From the NCBI GenBank assembly GCA_963805925.1, contig CAWDWB010000004.1, positions 186,001 through 250,000 on the forward strand: a stretch of DNA of 64,000 bases. Direction: 5' to 3'. Positions 60,669-64,000 of the stretch are shown in pieces. The position numbers and the translations under genes were made by a program. The stretch comes from CAMPKL01 sp963805925. GTDB lineage: Bacteria > Acidobacteriota > Terriglobia > Bryobacterales > UBA6623. The number at the start of each line of letters is the position of its first letter. The stretch's first letter is position 1. A model generated the notes under the pieces. The model saw nothing but the letters and a program-made list of their open reading frames with translations. It had not been told where the DNA came from and did not search any database.

Positions 60669-63600
60669 ATGAGTGAAGTGTTTCGCTCTATTCCCGCCGC
60701 TCAGTTCACCGCACTTGCGGTTCTATCTCTGGTCCCCGCTTTCTTGGCACAAGCGCAATCCGCCAACCCTGGCGCTATCGAGCCCCGCACAGCCGCACTT
60801 TGGAACCGCGCGCGGCAAATTAGAGGCTACGAACTCGGCCGCCCAACGCAATCGAGTTCCCCCAGAGCGCGCACGGAACACTTCGCCTACCGCCCGACAA
60901 TCGATGGCATCCCCTTGCTCAACGGGGAAGTCGCCATCCACCTCGACGACAAAGGCCGCACCATCCGAGCCGCGGAGAACGGGCTTCCCCGCGAGCCCCG
61001 GTCACGCACGTTCTCCATCGCCAAAGAGCAAGCCTCGGAACTGGCCGCCCAAGTCGTCAGCGCCTCGCCCGACGCCGCCGTTCACGCCGAACAGGTCTAC
61101 TTCGTCGCACTGCAAACGACCGAGCCCGCCTGGCGCGTGTATGTCGAGACGCCCCGCGAGGGCGCCTTTGAGGTGGTCATCTCGGCGGCAACGGGCAAAC
61201 CCCTTCGCGTCACCCCCCTGACACACGACGTAACTTCCTCGGGCACGGTTTTTCGGGCGCCCGACGCAACGTATCCTTCGATCGCCTCCCGCACCGTCGA
61301 GCCGCTCTCTGGGTGGCCATCGACCGAAGGCGTCTGCCCTGCCGATGTTTATCCCGCCGAAAGCAATGGAGAGTGCTGGACAGACGGCGCGGCGTCAGTC
61401 GGAAATAATGCCGACGCCTGCCTCGACGTCAACGCCGACAATATCTGCGACCGGCGTGCGCTCGGCTCCGCAGGATTGTTCACCAGCCTCTTCGTTAACT
61501 CCTACGATCTAGCTGGCGACCCCATCCCCGATCGCGACGCAGCCCTAGTCAATGCCTTTTATTGGGTCAACGCGCTGCACGACTGGCTCTACCGGCTAGG
61601 GTTCGATGAAGCTTCCGGCAACTTCCAACTCGATAACTTCGGTCGAGGCGGCGAGCAGAATGACGCCGTCGTCATCGACGTCGAAGACGGCGCGGTGCTC
61701 AACAATGCAACCTTCTCGACTCCGCCCGACGGCATCGCCCCGCGCATGCAGTTGGGCTTGTACTCGTGGTCGAGACACGATTCGGCATTCGACGGCGACA
61801 TTTTGGTTCACGAGTACATTCACGGCGTCACCAACCGGCTCGTTGGAGGACCGTCGAACGTCGCCGCCCTCTCCATCTGGCAGTCTGGCGCGCTCAGCGA
61901 AGGCTGGAGCGACGCCCTGGCTGCGTCCTTCACCGGCGACTCGATATTCGGCGAGTACGTCTCCAACAACCCGACCAGCGGTCTGCGCACCGCCGCCTTC
62001 GACGCCAGCTCCTATACCTTCGGACGCCTTGGCAGTCTCAACGGCGCAGTTCACGGGCCGACCGGCAGAATCCTGCCGCTGCCCGAAGTCCACGCCGACG
62101 GCGAAATCTGGGCTGCGACTCTCTGGGACATTCGCCAACATCTCGGCCAAGACGACTTCGAGCAAACGGTGATCGACGCACTCAAGCTCACCCCGTCCAG
62201 GCCCTCGATGCTCGACGCCCGCGACGCCTTCATCCAAGCGGCGGAATTGCTCGATCTCGACGTCTGCTCCGTCTGGTCCGCCTTCGCGGCTCGCGGCCTC
62301 GGCGCCTCCGCCGCACTGAACCCCATCGAAGCCACCCAGCCAAACGATACGGCTCTGAGCGTATTCGAGTCCTTTGACCGGCCTGCCGTCTGCGGCGGCT
62401 CGGCGCCCGTCACGACTACCAACCTGCTCAGCGAAGGCGCTGAATCGGCCAGCTCTTGGGCCAGCAGCGGCCTATGGCATCGCTCCACGCGCCGTTCCTC
62501 GACTGGCGCCTACGCGTGGTGGTTTGGCCAAGAGGGGACCGGAGACTACAACACCGGTTCGCGAACAGCGGGAGACCTCATCTCGCCGCCCATTGACCTC
62601 AGCGGCTCCGCCGCCGCCGTGCTCTCTTGGGAGCAATACTTTCGCAGCGAAGGCTTCAACTCGCGGATTGACCTTGGAGGCCTAACGGCGCCCTTTCTCA
62701 ACGCCGACTCCGGCCGCGTCTGGGCCTCCACCGACAACGGCGCAAGCTGGCTGCTGATTACCCACATCGCGCACGACACCCCGGGCTCCGCGTTCGCTTC
62801 GTTTCGCGTCAACCTCACGCGCTTCGCCGGCTCCGTTATCCGCCTGCGCTTCGACTTCGACACCTTCACCGCAACGTCCAACGACCACGAAGGTTGGTAC
62901 ATCGACGACATCCGCGTAGACGAGCTCTCCACCGAACCGCCGCACGCTCCACCCAGTCCAGTCGCCAGTTGGTCCTTCGAAGAAACTGCGTCGGGTTCTG
63001 ATGTAACGATCGTCGACAGTTCGGTAAACGCCTTGCACGGAACAACCACGGGACGCGGCTCCGCGGCGGTAGCGGGCCCGGTCGGCAACGGCCGCGTGCT
63101 CAACGGATTCTCTGACTCCGTCACCATGCCGGCTTCGGCGCTCTATACGCCGCAACAGTTCACCGTCCGCGCTTGGGTTCGACTCGATGCGTATCCCTCT
63201 GCGTTGGGCATCATCGTTTCCACATTCAGCGGGGTCTCTTCCACAGGCTGGTATCTGGCCGTTAACTCAGCAGGCAAAGCCGTATTCATGCCTGCGAGTC
63301 CGCCGAGTTCAAGTCCATGGCTGCTGGGCAAAACCAGTCTCCAGCTTGGACGCTGGTATTACCTGGCCGCCGCCTACGACGGGTCGACCAACCAGGCGGC
63401 GCTCTATGTCGACGGCCAACTCCAACGGTCGATGCAGGCGTCGGGTCTTGCGCCCTCAACCACAACCCTGCTGACCGTCGGCAAGGCTTCCTGGACGGAC
63501 AGCTACCGCCTGCGCGGCGCCGTCGATGAGATCTCCATCGTCCCCTACCTGCAGTCGGCCTCCTCTCTCGCCGAGGCTTACTCATCGGCCGCTCCTCCCG

Positions 63601-64000
63601 CAGCGACTGCCGATACCGCTGTCGCCGGTCAGTGGACCTTCGACGCCAGCGGAGCCGATGCCTCCGGCAACGGCCACTTGATCGTCGCCCAGGCCAGCGA
63701 CTCCGGCCCTGGCGTCATCGACAACGGTCTGCGCTTCGACGGTTTCAACGACAGCGCCTCCATCGCTTCCGACGAGCGGCTCTCGCCGGCAAGCTTCACC
63801 ATTCGTGCTTGGGTGCGCCTGCTGGCCCTGCCTCAGAACTGGGGCGCACTGATATCCAACTACGACGGTGCCTTCTCCGGCTGGTACATCGGCCTGTTGG
63901 GAGATGGACGCCCCTTCGTAGGACTTGGTTCGGTTCCATCCGCCTTGCCCTCAGTCGTCGGCAGCCAACCCCTGGTCGTCGGCCAGTGGACGCGACTCAC
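60669..64000 (+). CDS. M36 (fungalysin) metallopeptidase with LamG-like repeats, cut by the right edge
   Basis: Open from ATG 60669 to the end of the window (at least 1110 residues). Signal peptide ('LAVLSLVPAFLAQAQS'), FTP/PepSY-like propeptide (~70-190), then the M36 catalytic domain: 'AFYWVNALHDWLYRLGFDEA', zinc motif HEYIH (His381, Glu382, His385) and third ligand Glu411 in 'GALSEGWSDALAA'. Next come a MAM-like beta-sandwich (~590-755) and two LamG/concanavalin-like domains (from ~768 and ~987; 'RAWVRLDAYPSALGIIVST' and 'RAWVRLLALPQNWGALIS'). Probably a secreted protein-degrading enzyme with carbohydrate or surface binding modules. More domains probably follow outside the window. Confidence 0.93.
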   Translation, partial: MSEVFRSIPAAQFTALAVLSLVPAFLAQAQSANPGAIEPRTAALWNRARQIRGYELGRPTQSSSPRARTEHFAYRPTIDGIPLLNGEVAIHLDDKGRTIRAAENGLPREPRSRTFSIAKEQASELAAQVVSASPDAAVHAEQVYFVALQTTEPAWRVYVETPREGAFEVVISAATGKPLRVTPLTHDVTSSGTVFRAPDATYPSIASRTVEPLSGWPSTEGVCPADVYPAESNGECWTDGAASVGNNADACLDVNADNICDRRALGSAGLFTSLFVNSYDLAGDPIPDRDAALVNAFYWVNALHDWLYRLGFDEASGNFQLDNFGRGGEQNDAVVIDVEDGAVLNNATFSTPPDGIAPRMQLGLYSWSRHDSAFDGDILVHEYIHGVTNRLVGGPSNVAALSIWQSGALSEGWSDALAASFTGDSIFGEYVSNNPTSGLRTAAFDASSYTFGRLGSLNGAVHGPTGRILPLPEVHADGEIWAATLWDIRQHLGQDDFEQTVIDALKLTPSRPSMLDARDAFIQAAELLDLDVCSVWSAFAARGLGASAALNPIEATQPNDTALSVFESFDRPAVCGGSAPVTTTNLLSEGAESASSWASSGLWHRSTRRSSTGAYAWWFGQEGTGDYNTGSRTAGDLISPPIDLSGSAAAVLSWEQYFRSEGFNSRIDLGGLTAPFLNADSGRVWASTDNGASWLLITHIAHDTPGSAFASFRVNLTRFAGSVIRLRFDFDTFTATSNDHEGWYIDDIRVDELSTEPPHAPPSPVASWSFEETASGSDVTIVDSSVNALHGTTTGRGSAAVAGPVGNGRVLNGFSDSVTMPASALYTPQQFTVRAWVRLDAYPSALGIIVSTFSGVSSTGWYLAVNSAGKAVFMPASPPSSSPWLLGKTSLQLGRWYYLAAAYDGSTNQAALYVDGQLQRSMQASGLAPSTTTLLTVGKASWTDSYRLRGAVDEISIVPYLQSASSLAEAYSSAAPPAATADTAVAGQWTFDASGADASGNGHLIVAQASDSGPGVIDNGLRFDGFNDSASIASDERLSPASFTIRAWVRLLALPQNWGALISNYDGAFSGWYIGLLGDGRPFVGLGSVPSALPSVVGSQPLVVGQWTRL

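Noticed and set aside
1..64000. CRISPR arrays, tRNA or rRNA genes, prophage or conjugative elements
   Set aside because: Reading both strands I found no regularly spaced direct repeats, no cloverleaf with a T-arm consensus, no rRNA-like stretch and no phage or conjugation genes. The only mobile-element gene is the Y1 transposase at 24563-25006.

Overview
The window reads as chromosomal DNA from an Acidobacteriota bacterium, most likely of the Bryobacterales/Solibacter group. Lineage markers seen directly are a secreted protein ending in a TIGR03437-type domain (9320-12754), a secreted protein with the C-terminal 'LLFPFVTNQ...FQGY...CDFQYAHGYAF' pattern seen in these bacteria (12925-14524), a membrane regulator joining a 'GWKEISAYLERDERTARRWE' helix-turn-helix to a TolB-like propeller (3207-5324), and the C-terminal half of a long PIG-L (LmbE-like) deacetylase at the left edge. 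The DNA is GC-rich. I see no rRNA, tRNA, CRISPR array or prophage.

Layout. 1-5.5 kb (+): PIG-L C-terminus, pirin, FMN reductase, a decayed duplicate of the PIG-L 3' end, and the HTH/TolB-like gene. 5.5-9.3 kb (-): an Rrf2 regulator and co-transcribed haem protein behind a clear promoter/operator, then a sodium:solute symporter with a 52-residue membrane partner. 9.3-14.5 kb (-): two large secreted proteins. 14.85-28.6 kb (-): one long type II secretion operon led by an ECF sigma factor and its membrane anti-sigma factor, then a secreted unknown, gspE, an IS200-type transposase gene with a 21-bp inverted repeat, gspF, G, H, I, J, K, L, M, C-like, a secreted 'TPFG' protein and gspD with a Gly/Tyr-rich insert. 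28.6-29.0 kb: a structured non-coding stretch. 29.0-33.5 kb (+): a Wzm/Wzt polysaccharide exporter with a GT2-GT4 fusion glycosyltransferase. 33.7-38.3 kb (+): a secreted unknown and a very large metzincin-like protease with PKD/Ig-like repeats.

38.3-49.8 kb is mostly small housekeeping units: YjbR-like, YjbQ, a secreted M15-like protein, rsfS-rlmH, radical SAM, S1/P1 nuclease, a glutaredoxin-like protein, a di-haem cytochrome c lipoprotein, a sugar-acid dehydratase, a MarR-methyltransferase pair with a 31-bp operator, a secreted methyltransferase, a Tat-exported TIM barrel and inorganic pyrophosphatase. 49.8-64 kb carries a GT39 membrane glycosyltransferase, a free-standing OmpR-type DNA-binding domain, a GNAT, an SDR, a cysteine-rich membrane protein coupled to a GH32 beta-fructosidase, a membrane zinc peptidase, a three-gene operon (alpha/beta hydrolase, DegT aminotransferase, TPP enzyme) and an M36 peptidase running off the right edge.

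Working picture: a heterotrophic, secretion-rich soil-type bacterium. The type II system would export proteins such as the two large secreted genes just beyond gspD and the M36, metzincin and S1 enzymes; this link is inference. Caveat: six single-base frameshifts break five otherwise well-preserved genes (12925-14524, gspD, gspE, wzm, and twice in the metzincin gene). That is more likely assembly indel error than real decay, and those genes are annotated as single units.
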